64,000 bases of DNA. Origin: Bradyrhizobium diazoefficiens (GTDB lineage: Bacteria > Pseudomonadota > Alphaproteobacteria > Rhizobiales > Xanthobacteraceae). Shown here one piece after another: positions 53,154 to 61,458 of this stretch; the stretch's first letter is position 1, and the number at the start of each line of letters is the position of its first letter. The notes beneath the pieces are model-generated. The model saw only the letters and a program-made list of their open reading frames with translations. It was not told the origin of the DNA and did not search any database. Made by a program: the position numbers and the translations under genes. The stretch lies in NCBI RefSeq assembly GCF_018131015.1, contig NZ_JAFCJJ010000032.1:16432-80431 (forward strand), written 5' to 3'.

Positions 53154-54056
53154 TCAGTTCCTGATGTCCATGGCGCTGCGCAGGCCGTCCGAGAGCAGGT
53201 TGAAGCAGATCGACACCGCGAAAATCATCGCGCCCGGCAGCGCCGCGACCCAGGGATTGACGTAGATCGCGGTGCGCAGGGTGTTCAGCATCAGGCCCCA
53301 TTCCGGCTCCGGCGGCTTTGTGCCGAGGCCGAGGAAGGAGAGGCCCGCGGCCAGAATCATCGAGACCGAGATCAGGCTGGTGGCGTAGACGAAGATCGCG
53401 CCGAGCACGTTGCCGAGAATGTGGACGCGCATGATGGTCAGGGCGCCCGCACCCGACGCCCGCGCGGCCTCGACGAAATCCATGTTGCGCACGCCGGTGG
53501 TGACGCTTTCGGCGACGCGGGTGATCTGCGGCACGAACACGATGGTGAGCGCCACGATGGAGTTGAGGATGCCGGCCCCGAGCGCGCCGGAGATCGCGAT
53601 CGCCAGCAGCACGGAGGGGAAAGCGTAGAACACGTCGATGGTGCGCATGATCGCGGTGTTGAGCCGGCCGCCGACATAGCCGGCGATGATGCCGAGCGAG
53701 GTGCCGATGCAGAAGGCGAGGATCACGGGCAAAATGCCGATGACGAGCGACAGCCGCCCGCCATAGATCAGCCGCGCCAGCATGTCGCGGCCAAGCTCGT
53801 CGGTGCCGAGGGGATAGCCGGCCGTGCCGATGTGGCGCAGGCGGCGGATCATCGAGCCCTTGTAGGGATCTTCCAGGCCGAGCCACGGCGCCAGGATCGC
53901 GGACAGGAAGATCAGCAGCAGCACCAGCGCGCAGACCATGCTGACCTTGTCGCGCGTGATGCGGCGGCCGACGGTCGCCCAATAGCCGCGCGCCCTGGTC
54001 GCGGGTGCGGCCTGCAGCGCGGCATCGGCGGTGGCGGACAGAGGAAGCTCGCTCAT
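53154..54056 (-). CDS. Peptide-type ABC permease (DppC-like)
   Basis: A 300-residue permease with an N-terminal tail (DppC_N-type), a first helix at about 35-55 (VSMVCALVLLLIFLSAILAPW), then periplasmic LEDPYKGSMIRRLRHIGTAGYPLGTDELGRDMLARLIYG, typical of DppC/OppC, and the EAA loop region VEAARASGAGALTIMRVHILGN. The ATG is 54056 or 54071; sequence further upstream lies in a repeat element. It pairs with the DppB-like permease at 54234. Confidence 0.93.
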   Translation of the reverse strand: MSELPLSATADAALQAAPATRARGYWATVGRRITRDKVSMVCALVLLLIFLSAILAPWLGLEDPYKGSMIRRLRHIGTAGYPLGTDELGRDMLARLIYGGRLSLVIGILPVILAFCIGTSLGIIAGYVGGRLNTAIMRTIDVFYAFPSVLLAIAISGALGAGILNSIVALTIVFVPQITRVAESVTTGVRNMDFVEAARASGAGALTIMRVHILGNVLGAIFVYATSLISVSMILAAGLSFLGLGTKPPEPEWGLMLNTLRTAIYVNPWVAALPGAMIFAVSICFNLLSDGLRSAMDIRN

Positions 54057-54072
54057 TGCGGCGATATCCATC

Positions 54073-54193
54073 GTCGTCCCGGCGAAAGCCGGGACCCATA
54101 ACCACCAAAGGCAGTTTGGCGAGGACTCGTGGTTGCCGTCGCGTCGCACAACCGCTTCCTGGGGTCATGGGTCCCGGCCTTCGCCGGGACGAC
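54073..54193. repeat. Intergenic inverted repeat (GTCGTCCCGGCGAAAGCC type)
   Basis: Starts GTCGTCCCGGCGAAAGCCGG and ends GGCCTTCGCCGGGACGAC. It lies between the DppC-like and DppB-like genes, in the operon, and starts 2 bases from the alternative DppC start. Confidence 0.82.
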
Positions 54194-54233
54194 ACTGAAT
54201 GTGTGGCGGATGCCAGGGCTCGATCTCATCCCG

Positions 54234-55187
54234 CTAGCCCCGCTTGATGCGCGGGTCGATCGCGGCCTGCGCGATGTCGACCAGCAGATTGAGGAAGACG
54301 AAGAACAGCGCCAGGATCAGGATCGTGCCCTGCAGCAGCGGCAGGTCGCGCTGGAAGATCGCCGAGTTGAGCAGGAAGCCCGAGCCCGGCCAGGAGAACA
54401 CCGTCTCGATCAGGATCGAGCCGCCGAGCATGTAGCCGAGCTGAAGCCCCATCACCGCGAGCGCGGTGGGCGCGGCGTTCTTGATGACGTGGCGGAACAC
54501 GCCGCGCTCATGCAGACCCTTTGCGCGCAGGGCCTCGACGAAATCCTGCGAAAGAATGTCGCCGGTGAGCGCGCGCACGGTGCGGGTGACGATGCCCATC
54601 GGGATCACCGAGGTCGTGATCGCCGGCAGCACGAGATATTTCAAATGCGCCCAGTCCCAGGCCCAGGAGTTGGAGCCGTTGGGCCCGGCGCCGACCGCGG
54701 GCAGCCAGTTGAGCTGGACCGAGAAGATGATGACGAGCACCATGCCGAGCCAGTAATGCGGCACCGACACGCCGGCGATGGCGAAGGAGGTCGCGACCTT
54801 GTCGATCCAGGTCTCGCGGAAATAGCCGGCGATCAGGCCGAGCAGGATGCCCATGGTGAAGCCGATGACGGCGGCTGCGATCGCGAGCGTGACGGTGTTG
54901 CCGACCGCGCGCATGACCTCGGCGAGCACCGGACGCCCTGTCGCGATGGAGTTGCCGAGATCGCCGTGAAGGGCCCGGAGCAGCCAAAGCCCGAACTGCA
55001 CCGGCAGGGGGCGGTCGAAACCATAGGCGGCGCGGAGCTGCGCAGCAAGCTCCTGCGAGGCATCTGCGGGGAGCACCGCAACCAGTGGATCGCCCGGCGT
55101 GATGTGCACGAGCAGAAAGCACACCAGCGCTACGCTGATGACGATCGGGATGACGTAGACGATGCGTCTGGCGATATAGGCAAGCAC
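54234..55187 (-). CDS. Peptide-type ABC permease (DppB-like)
   Basis: A 317-residue permease of the DppB/OppB family with the standard opening LAYIARRIVYVIPIVISVALVCFLLVHITPGDP. Six helices and the conserved EAA loop FVEALRAKGLHERGVFRHVIKNAAP are visible, with ILIETVFSWPGSGFLL near the end. It forms the membrane channel with DppC-like 53154. Its start is set by the leading hydrophobic helix. Upstream, a paired repeat separates it from the binding-protein gene. Confidence 0.94.
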   Translation of the reverse strand: MLAYIARRIVYVIPIVISVALVCFLLVHITPGDPLVAVLPADASQELAAQLRAAYGFDRPLPVQFGLWLLRALHGDLGNSIATGRPVLAEVMRAVGNTVTLAIAAAVIGFTMGILLGLIAGYFRETWIDKVATSFAIAGVSVPHYWLGMVLVIIFSVQLNWLPAVGAGPNGSNSWAWDWAHLKYLVLPAITTSVIPMGIVTRTVRALTGDILSQDFVEALRAKGLHERGVFRHVIKNAAPTALAVMGLQLGYMLGGSILIETVFSWPGSGFLLNSAIFQRDLPLLQGTILILALFFVFLNLLVDIAQAAIDPRIKRG

Positions 55188-55203
55188 GTCGGATTCTTTC
55201 TTC

Positions 55204-55361
55204 CCTTCTCCCCTTGTGGGAGAAGGTGGCGCGCAAGCGCCGGATGAGGGGTCTCTATCCGCGACGAATGTTATTCCAATCGCGCGAGGGGTATCCGCGG
55301 AGAGAGACCCCTCACCCGGCTTCGCTTCGCGAAGCCACCCTCTCCCACAAGGGGAGAGGGT
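55204..55361. repeat. Paired palindromes between binding protein and DppB genes
   Basis: The left palindrome (CCTTCTCCCCTTGTGGGAGAAGG) and right one (ACCCTCTCCCACAAGGGGAG, continuing AGGGT) are near complements flanking a core with GAGGGGTCTCT and AGAGACCCCTC. A BIME-like pair of the CTCTCCC family. Confidence 0.8.
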
Positions 55362-55384
55362 GCACTGAGCAAGCCGTTAGATAG

Positions 55385-57040
55385 CTACTGTATCGACACC
55401 GGCGAGAAGTCGATGAACCAGCTCTTCGGCTGGATCACACCGGTGACCTTGGGACTCATGGCGCGGGGGCCGACGTCGTGGGCGACGTAGAGGAAGGCCG
55501 CGTCGTCGACGGAGGCCGCGTGCAGCTCGGCGAGCGCGGCGTCGCGCGCGGCGGGATCGAAGGTCTGCCGCGCCTTCTTCACCAGTTCATCGAATTTGGG
55601 CTCGTTGATGAAGCCCCAATTGTTCGAGACCGGCGGGGCCATGCCGGACTGCAGGAAACGCACCAGCGCGAAGAACGGGTCCATCGCCGCATAGGTGACG
55701 TTGGTCGCGTTCGAGCCGTTGGCCGAGGGGTCCTTGGCGCCGCGGCGCCAGTTGGTGAACAGCGTATTCCACTCGATGACGTCGAGCTTGACGTCGAAAT
55801 AGCACTCGGCCAGCGCCTGCTGCAGATATTCGTTCATCGGCAGCGGCTGCATCTGACCCGAACCGGAGGCCGAGGTCTGGATCTTCACCGTCAGCTTCTT
55901 GGACGGGCCGAAGCCGGCCTCCTGCATCAGCTTTTGGGCAGCCGCCTTGTCGTACTTGATCTCGAAGGACGGCTTGCCGCGCCAGGGATGGCCCGGCTCG
56001 AACGTGCCGCTTGCGGGCACCATCAGGCCGGCGAGCAGGCCGTCCTTGAGGCCCTCACGATCGACGCAGAGGTTGGCAGCCTTGCGGACGCGGATGTCGT
56101 TCCAGGGCGAGCCTTCGACGCGGGAGAACTGCCACGGCCAGACATGCGGCTGCTCGTTGGCGTAGAGCTTGAAGCCGCGCTGCTTGAGCTCGGGCAGCGC
56201 GTCCGGCGCCGGCGCCTCGACCCAGTCGACCTGGCCGGAGAGCAGCGCCGCGGTGCGCGCATTCGCCTCCGGCATCGGCAGCAGCACCATCTTGTCGACC
56301 TTGGGCACGCGCGCCTTGTCCCAGTAGTTCGCGTTCTTGACCAGCTCGAGACGCTCGCGCGGGGTAAAACTCGCCATCTTCCACGGGCCGGTGCCCGCGG
56401 CGTCCTTGGCGAAGGCGGTCCAGGCGGCCTGCGACTTCGCCTTGGCATCAGCGCCTTCGGCCTTGTCGTAGAAGTGCTGCCACTTCGCCGGGCTCGCCAT
56501 GAACAGGTTGGTGAGGTTGATCGGCAGGAAGCTGTCGGGCTCCTTGGTGGTGAGCTCGACGGTCATGTCGTCGATCTTCTTGGCGGAGGCCAGTGTCGGC
56601 ATGCGCGAGGCGGTGACGCCGACCTGGCTCGGATCGAATTGCGGCGCGTCCTGCTTCAGCACCTTCTCGACGTTCCAGACCACGGCATCGGCATTGAACG
56701 GAGTGCCGTCATGAAAGGTGACGCCGGGGCGCAGCTTGAAGGTCCATTTGGTCTTGTCGGCGTCGTCGACCTTCCACTCGGTCGCAAGGCCCGGGATCAC
56801 CACGCTCGGCTTCTCGGCGGAGGACAGGTCCCAGCCGGTCAGGGCGTCATACATGGTGAGGCCGGTGAAGCGGTTGCCCTCAAAACCCTGATCGGGCTGG
56901 CCCAGCGTGCGCGGAATATCGGCAGCGGTCATGCCGATGCGCAGCACGGTTTCAGCGCTGACCGCACGCGGCCAAGCGGCTGCAGTCGTCAGGGCCAGCG
57001 CCACAATCAGCGCCGCCCGTGTGGTCTTCTTGATACGCAT
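55385..57040 (-). CDS. Peptide-type ABC substrate-binding protein (SBP_bac_5)
   Basis: A 551-residue periplasmic binding protein. The signal peptide is TTRAALIVALALTTAAAWPRAVSA, cut before ETVLRIG. Family 5 features include YDALTGWD, PGLATEWKVDD and FKLRPGVTFHDGTPFNADAVVWN (about 105-127). ATG 57040 gives the leader; the open frame upstream is not leader-like. First gene of the operon with permeases, ATPases, AtzG-like subunit and amidase. A paralogue, divergently transcribed, starts 202 bases away. The ligand is not known; an amide-bearing small molecule is suggested by context. Confidence 0.94.
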   Translation of the reverse strand: MRIKKTTRAALIVALALTTAAAWPRAVSAETVLRIGMTAADIPRTLGQPDQGFEGNRFTGLTMYDALTGWDLSSAEKPSVVIPGLATEWKVDDADKTKWTFKLRPGVTFHDGTPFNADAVVWNVEKVLKQDAPQFDPSQVGVTASRMPTLASAKKIDDMTVELTTKEPDSFLPINLTNLFMASPAKWQHFYDKAEGADAKAKSQAAWTAFAKDAAGTGPWKMASFTPRERLELVKNANYWDKARVPKVDKMVLLPMPEANARTAALLSGQVDWVEAPAPDALPELKQRGFKLYANEQPHVWPWQFSRVEGSPWNDIRVRKAANLCVDREGLKDGLLAGLMVPASGTFEPGHPWRGKPSFEIKYDKAAAQKLMQEAGFGPSKKLTVKIQTSASGSGQMQPLPMNEYLQQALAECYFDVKLDVIEWNTLFTNWRRGAKDPSANGSNATNVTYAAMDPFFALVRFLQSGMAPPVSNNWGFINEPKFDELVKKARQTFDPAARDAALAELHAASVDDAAFLYVAHDVGPRAMSPKVTGVIQPKSWFIDFSPVSIQ

Positions 57041-57242
57041 CGCAACAGTCCCTTTCCGGCTTCCGATGATTAATTTTGATGCAAAAGTATGCAATGGCCG
57101 TGCCACTGGGGAAAGTTATGCTGCAAATCCCCCTTGCGACGACAAGTCCTTGTGATCGCGCAGCCCGACAGGCGGCGCGCTGCCTATTCTGGCATCAAGA
57201 TTGCAGGTTTGAGCCCGATTTTCTCCCTGGGAGCTCTGGGCC

Positions 57243-58838
57243 ATGCGTATCCGACTTTCCACCTGTCTCGCCGTGCTGGCGCTGGCTGTTTCCGCAATCC
57301 CGGCGCACGCCGAAACGGTGGTGCGCTACGGCATCTCGATGGCGGACATTCCGCTGACGACCGGCCAGCCGGACCGCGGCGCCGGCGCCTATCAGTTCAC
57401 CGCCTACACGATCTACGATCCGCTGGTGGCCTGGGAGATGGACGTCGCCGACCGTCCGGGCAAGCTGGTGCCGGGCCTTGCCACCGAATGGAAGGTCGAC
57501 GATGCCGACAAGACCAAATGGCGCTTCACGCTTCGCAAGGGCGTCAAGTTTCACGACGGCAGCGAGTTCAACGCCGACGCGGTGATCTGGAATCTGGACA
57601 AGGTGCTCAATGACAAGGCACCGCAGTTCGACAAGCGGCAAAGCGCGCAGGTGAAGACGCGTCTCCCCTCCGTCGCGAGCTACGCCAGGATCGACGACTT
57701 CACCGTGGAGATCACGACCAAGACGGTCGACTCCTTCTTCCCCTACCAGATGCTGTGGTTCCTGGTCTCGAGCCCGGCGCAGTATGAAAAGCTCGGCAAG
57801 GACTGGGACAAGTTCGCAAGCCAGCCTTCGGGCACCGGCCCGTTCAAGCTGACGAAACTGGTGCCGCGCGAACTCGCCGAGCTCACGAAGAATGCGGATT
57901 ACTGGAACCCCAAGCGCATTCCCAAGGCCGACAAGATCGTGCTGGTGCCGATGCCGGAAGCGCTCACGCGCACCAATGCGCTGCTCGCCGGCCAGGTCGA
58001 CCTGATCGAGACGCCGGCGCCGGACGCCGTGCCGCAGCTGAAAGCGGCCGGCATGAAGATCGTCGACAACGTCACGCCGCATGTCTGGAATTATCACCTC
58101 AGCGTGCTGCCGGGCTCGCCCTGGACCGACATCCGCCTGCGCAAGGCGCTCAATCTTGCGATCGACCGCGACGCCGTGGTGGGCCTGATGAATGGCCTCG
58201 CAAAGCCCGCCAAGGGCCAGGTCGACCCGTCGAGCCCGTGGTTCGGCAAGCCGAGCTTCGAGCTGAAATACGATCTCGCCGCGGCCAAAAAGCTGGTCGA
58301 GGAAGCCGGCTACTCCAAGGCAAAGCCGCTGAAGACCACCTTCATCATCGCGCAGGGCGGCACCGGCCAGATGCTGTCGCTGCCGATGAACGAATTCCTG
58401 CAGCAGAGCTTCAAGGAGATCGGCATCGACATCGACTTCAAGGTGGTCGAGCTCGAGACGTTATATACGCACTGGCGCAAGGGCGCGGCCGACGAGATGA
58501 ACGCCGGCATCACCGCCAACAACATCGCCTACGTCACCTCCGACCCGCTCTACGCCATCGTCCGCTTCTTCCATTCGAGCCAGGTCGCGCCGGTCGGCGT
58601 CAACTGGGGCGGCTACAAGAACCCGAAGGTCGACGCGCTGATCGACGAGGCCAAGCAGACCTTCGATACCGCCAAACAGGACGAGCTGCTGGCGCAGGCG
58701 CATGCGCTGGTCGTCGACGACGCCGTGCTGGTCTGGGTCGTCCACGACACCAACCCGCATGCGCTGTCGCCGAAGATCAAGCAGTTCGTCCAGGCCCAGC
58801 ACTGGTTCCAGGATCTCACGACGATCGGGATGGAGTGA
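57243..58838 (+). CDS. Peptide-type ABC substrate-binding protein (paralogue of 55385)
   Basis: A 531-residue family 5 binding protein with a signal peptide (RLSTCLAVLALAVSAIPAHA). Blocks shared with the divergent copy include GLATEWKVDDADKTKW, GxxFHDGxxFNADAV and ADIPxTxGQPD, so both come from a duplication. ATG 57243 has GGGAGC eight to ten bases upstream. It has no transporter genes of its own, so it probably feeds the same DppBCDF-like complex with a second ligand or affinity. Confidence 0.93.
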   Translation: MRIRLSTCLAVLALAVSAIPAHAETVVRYGISMADIPLTTGQPDRGAGAYQFTAYTIYDPLVAWEMDVADRPGKLVPGLATEWKVDDADKTKWRFTLRKGVKFHDGSEFNADAVIWNLDKVLNDKAPQFDKRQSAQVKTRLPSVASYARIDDFTVEITTKTVDSFFPYQMLWFLVSSPAQYEKLGKDWDKFASQPSGTGPFKLTKLVPRELAELTKNADYWNPKRIPKADKIVLVPMPEALTRTNALLAGQVDLIETPAPDAVPQLKAAGMKIVDNVTPHVWNYHLSVLPGSPWTDIRLRKALNLAIDRDAVVGLMNGLAKPAKGQVDPSSPWFGKPSFELKYDLAAAKKLVEEAGYSKAKPLKTTFIIAQGGTGQMLSLPMNEFLQQSFKEIGIDIDFKVVELETLYTHWRKGAADEMNAGITANNIAYVTSDPLYAIVRFFHSSQVAPVGVNWGGYKNPKVDALIDEAKQTFDTAKQDELLAQAHALVVDDAVLVWVVHDTNPHALSPKIKQFVQAQHWFQDLTTIGME

Positions 58839-58867
58839 GGGGGAAGTCTGCAGCCACAATTAACGCC

Positions 58868-58893
58868 GTCGTCCCGGCGCAGGCCGGGACGAC
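58868..58893. repeat. Short inverted repeat (GTCGTCCCGG)
   Basis: GTCGTCCCGGC-GCAG-GCCGGGACGAC, a perfect 11-base stem hairpin 30 bases after the binding-protein stop. It may act as its terminator or belong to the GTCGTCC family. Confidence 0.75.
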
Positions 58894-58928
58894 AGTTTTG
58901 TTGAGGCGCGCACGCAAAACACGCCAGC

Positions 58929-59050
58929 GTCGTCCTGGCGAAAGCCAGGACCCATAGCCACCGAATTTGATTTGGCGAAGATTGGTGGTTGGCAGTTCGG
59001 CGCTGCAAATACCTCGTGGGGTAATGAGTCCTGGCTTTCGCCAGGACGAC
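58929..59050. repeat. Intergenic inverted repeat (GTCGTCCTGGCGAAAGCC type)
   Basis: Starts GTCGTCCTGGCGAAAGCCAG and ends CTGGCTTTCGCCAGGACGAC. Its flanks resemble the copy at 43068-43194. It lies between convergent genes. Confidence 0.82.
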
Positions 59051-59074
59051 GTCGATGATGAGGACCGCGCCCCC

Positions 59075-61309
59075 CTACTTCGTCAGCAGCGCATACGCCC
59101 CGGTCCAGTCCTGCGGCGGCGGATTGAGCTGGAACTCCTTGATGCGCGCCTCATAGAGCCCGAACAGCTTTTCCAACGTGTCGGCGTCCTCGCTTCGACG
59201 GCCGCGCTCGATCGCGTCCAGCGCGCCCGGCCAGTCGCGGCTGCGGTAGCAGCCGAGCATCTCGATGGTGATGTTGCGCAGGCGCTGGAACGCGCCCGAA
59301 TGCATCACGTCCTCGCGGCCGGCGATGGCGTAGATCACCTCGGGCTCGGTCTTGCCCTTGACCATGATGAAGTCGAGCTCGAGGATCGCGAACTTGTCCT
59401 TGGCAGCGAGCGCGGTGCGCGATCCGACGATGATCGGGAAGCCGTATTCCTTGGTCTGGCCTTCGAGGCGCGAGGCCAGGTTCACGCTGTCGCCAAGCAC
59501 CGAATAGTTGAACTTCTGGTCGGATCCCATGTTGCCGACCACGCCGATGCCGGTGTTGAGGCCGATGCCGACATTGAGGGGGATGTAGACGTGGCCCCCC
59601 GCGGCGGCCTCCTGCTCGCGCTCCTTGTTGACCACGTCGATCTTCTCCAGCATCTGGACCGCGGTCTCGCAGGCGTTGATCTCGTGCTGGGCGTCGTCAA
59701 CTGGCGCGTTCCAGAACGCCATGATGGCGTCGCCCATATACTTGTCGACGTAGCCCCTCTTTTCGATGATCACGTCGGTGAGCGGCGTCAGGAAGCGGTT
59801 CATCAGCGTGATGAGCCCTTCCGGGTCGTTCTTGTAGCTCTCCGAGATCGTGGTGAAGCCGCGCACGTCGGAGAACATGATGGTCAGCTCGCGCTCTTCG
59901 CCGCCGAGCACGACCTTTTCCGGCGATTGCGCCATCTGCTCGACCAGCACGGGCGACAGATATTGCGCGAAGTGACCGCGGATCTGCATGCGCTGCCTCT
60001 GCTCTCGCACGAAGCTGGCGAAGATGAAGGTGAGGTAGATCGCGGTCGTCGACAGCAGCGGATAGGTGAAGTCGATGAGGTAGCGGTACTGCGAATAGAA
60101 GAACCAGGACGTGCCGACCAGGACCGCCGCGAACATCGCGCCGACGAGCACCAACCGCACCGGGCCGAGATTCGGCGTGACGATGATCACGAGAATGCCG
60201 ATGATCAGCGCGGCGAGCAGCTCGACGCCGAGCGCATAGTTCGGCTGCGAGATCACCGCGCCGCTGATCACGCTTTCCAGCACCTGGGCGTGGATCTCGA
60301 CGCCCGGCATGCTCTTGTACACCGGCGTGGTCTTGATGTCGTTCAGCCCGGCCGCAGAGGTGCCGACCAGCACCAGCTTGCCGGCGACCCTGCCCGGCGG
60401 CAGGCTGTTGTCGAGCACGTCGGCGGCAGAGACGTAGATCGAGGGATCGTGGCGGGCATAGTGCACCCAAAGCTGCCCGTTCTTGTCGGTCGGGATCTCG
60501 ACGCCCTTGAGGCGGATCGCACGGACGCCGGTCTTGTCGGTGCGGACCAGCAGCGTCGGCGTGCCCGTGACGATGCGCAGGATCTCGAGGCTGAGCGAGG
60601 GCATGATGTTGCCCTGGGCCCGCATGATCATCGGCACGCGGCGGATCAGGCCGTCGCGGTCGTTCCTGATCGAGAACAGGCCGCGGCCGGCGGCGGCCTT
60701 CTCGATCACGGGCACGTTGCGCAAGAGGCCCGGGAAGTCGAACAGGAAGCGTTCTGCACCCTCCTCGCCGACCGTGGCGACGCCGGTGAAGGGCAGCGTC
60801 TTGTCGAGTTCGGCGCCGACCTGCGGCTGCCCGGTTTCGCCCAGCACCACGCGCGAGCGCTTGATCGCGTCGGCGAGGATCTGGTCGTTGGACGGCAGCT
60901 CGCGCAGCCTGGCGCGGGTGGCATCATCCAGATAGCGCATCTGGCTCGCCACCATATCGGGGTTGAGCCGGTCGGCTTCCGAGAACACGACGTCGAAACC
61001 GACCGCCACGGCGCCGTTGCTGGTGAGGTTGTGGATCAGGTCGGCGATCTGCGTGCGCGGCCACGGCCATTGGCCGAGCTTCGCCAGGCTCTTGTCGTCG
61101 ATGTCGACGATGACGACCGGCCGCTTCCCCGCCTTGTCCCGGGGATCGATCAGCTGGAACATGTCGAAGGTGCGCAGCCGCAATTCCTGCACCGGCGGCG
61201 GATCCCAGAGGCGAAGCCCGGCGAACACGACCAGCAGCGCAAGGCACATCAGCCGCGCGAAGCCGAACCTCCGCGCAAACCACCGCCGCAACAGTCTGAG
61301 CCGTTTCAT
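59075..61309 (-). CDS. CHASE2-domain adenylate/guanylate cyclase
   Basis: A 744-residue membrane protein. Helix 1 (about 14-35) is followed by a periplasmic CHASE2 sensor (VIVDIDDKSLAKLGQWPWPRTQIA to VLVGTSAAGLNDIKTTPV), three membrane helices (about 340-420), then a class III cyclase domain: TIMFSDVRGFTTISE (metal-binding Asp), YVDKYMGDAIMAFWNAP (second metal Asp), and GIGLNTGIGVVGNMGSDQKFNYSVLGDSVNLASRLEGQTK with the Asn/Arg transition-state residues. It makes cAMP (or cGMP) in response to an unknown periplasmic signal. Convergent with the binding-protein gene. Confidence 0.95.
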   Translation of the reverse strand: MKRLRLLRRWFARRFGFARLMCLALLVVFAGLRLWDPPPVQELRLRTFDMFQLIDPRDKAGKRPVVIVDIDDKSLAKLGQWPWPRTQIADLIHNLTSNGAVAVGFDVVFSEADRLNPDMVASQMRYLDDATRARLRELPSNDQILADAIKRSRVVLGETGQPQVGAELDKTLPFTGVATVGEEGAERFLFDFPGLLRNVPVIEKAAAGRGLFSIRNDRDGLIRRVPMIMRAQGNIMPSLSLEILRIVTGTPTLLVRTDKTGVRAIRLKGVEIPTDKNGQLWVHYARHDPSIYVSAADVLDNSLPPGRVAGKLVLVGTSAAGLNDIKTTPVYKSMPGVEIHAQVLESVISGAVISQPNYALGVELLAALIIGILVIIVTPNLGPVRLVLVGAMFAAVLVGTSWFFYSQYRYLIDFTYPLLSTTAIYLTFIFASFVREQRQRMQIRGHFAQYLSPVLVEQMAQSPEKVVLGGEERELTIMFSDVRGFTTISESYKNDPEGLITLMNRFLTPLTDVIIEKRGYVDKYMGDAIMAFWNAPVDDAQHEINACETAVQMLEKIDVVNKEREQEAAAGGHVYIPLNVGIGLNTGIGVVGNMGSDQKFNYSVLGDSVNLASRLEGQTKEYGFPIIVGSRTALAAKDKFAILELDFIMVKGKTEPEVIYAIAGREDVMHSGAFQRLRNITIEMLGCYRSRDWPGALDAIERGRRSEDADTLEKLFGLYEARIKEFQLNPPPQDWTGAYALLTK

Positions 61310-61458
61310 GTGACTTAAGACTTCCCGCCCTGTACCGCGCCTGGCGGATCAATCATGGAACGTTCGCGCGCGATTTTCTATTGCCGAGATCGAAGGATCA
61401 TGGATTTTTTGCCGCGGTCAAGGCGCAGGCGCAGATCTCCAGGAGGCCAGTTCGCTCG

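Noticed and set aside
53152..54195. A 729-residue protein formed by extending the DppF-like frame upstream
   Set aside because: The extra 348 residues lie opposite the correct frame of the DppC-like permease and are Arg/His-rich; the real ATPase begins at 53151 or 53073.
58967..61318. Plus-strand open frame of about 780 codons opposite the CHASE2 cyclase
   Set aside because: Composition (Asp, Arg, His, Gln-rich) and lack of motifs mark it as a shadow of the cyclase gene.
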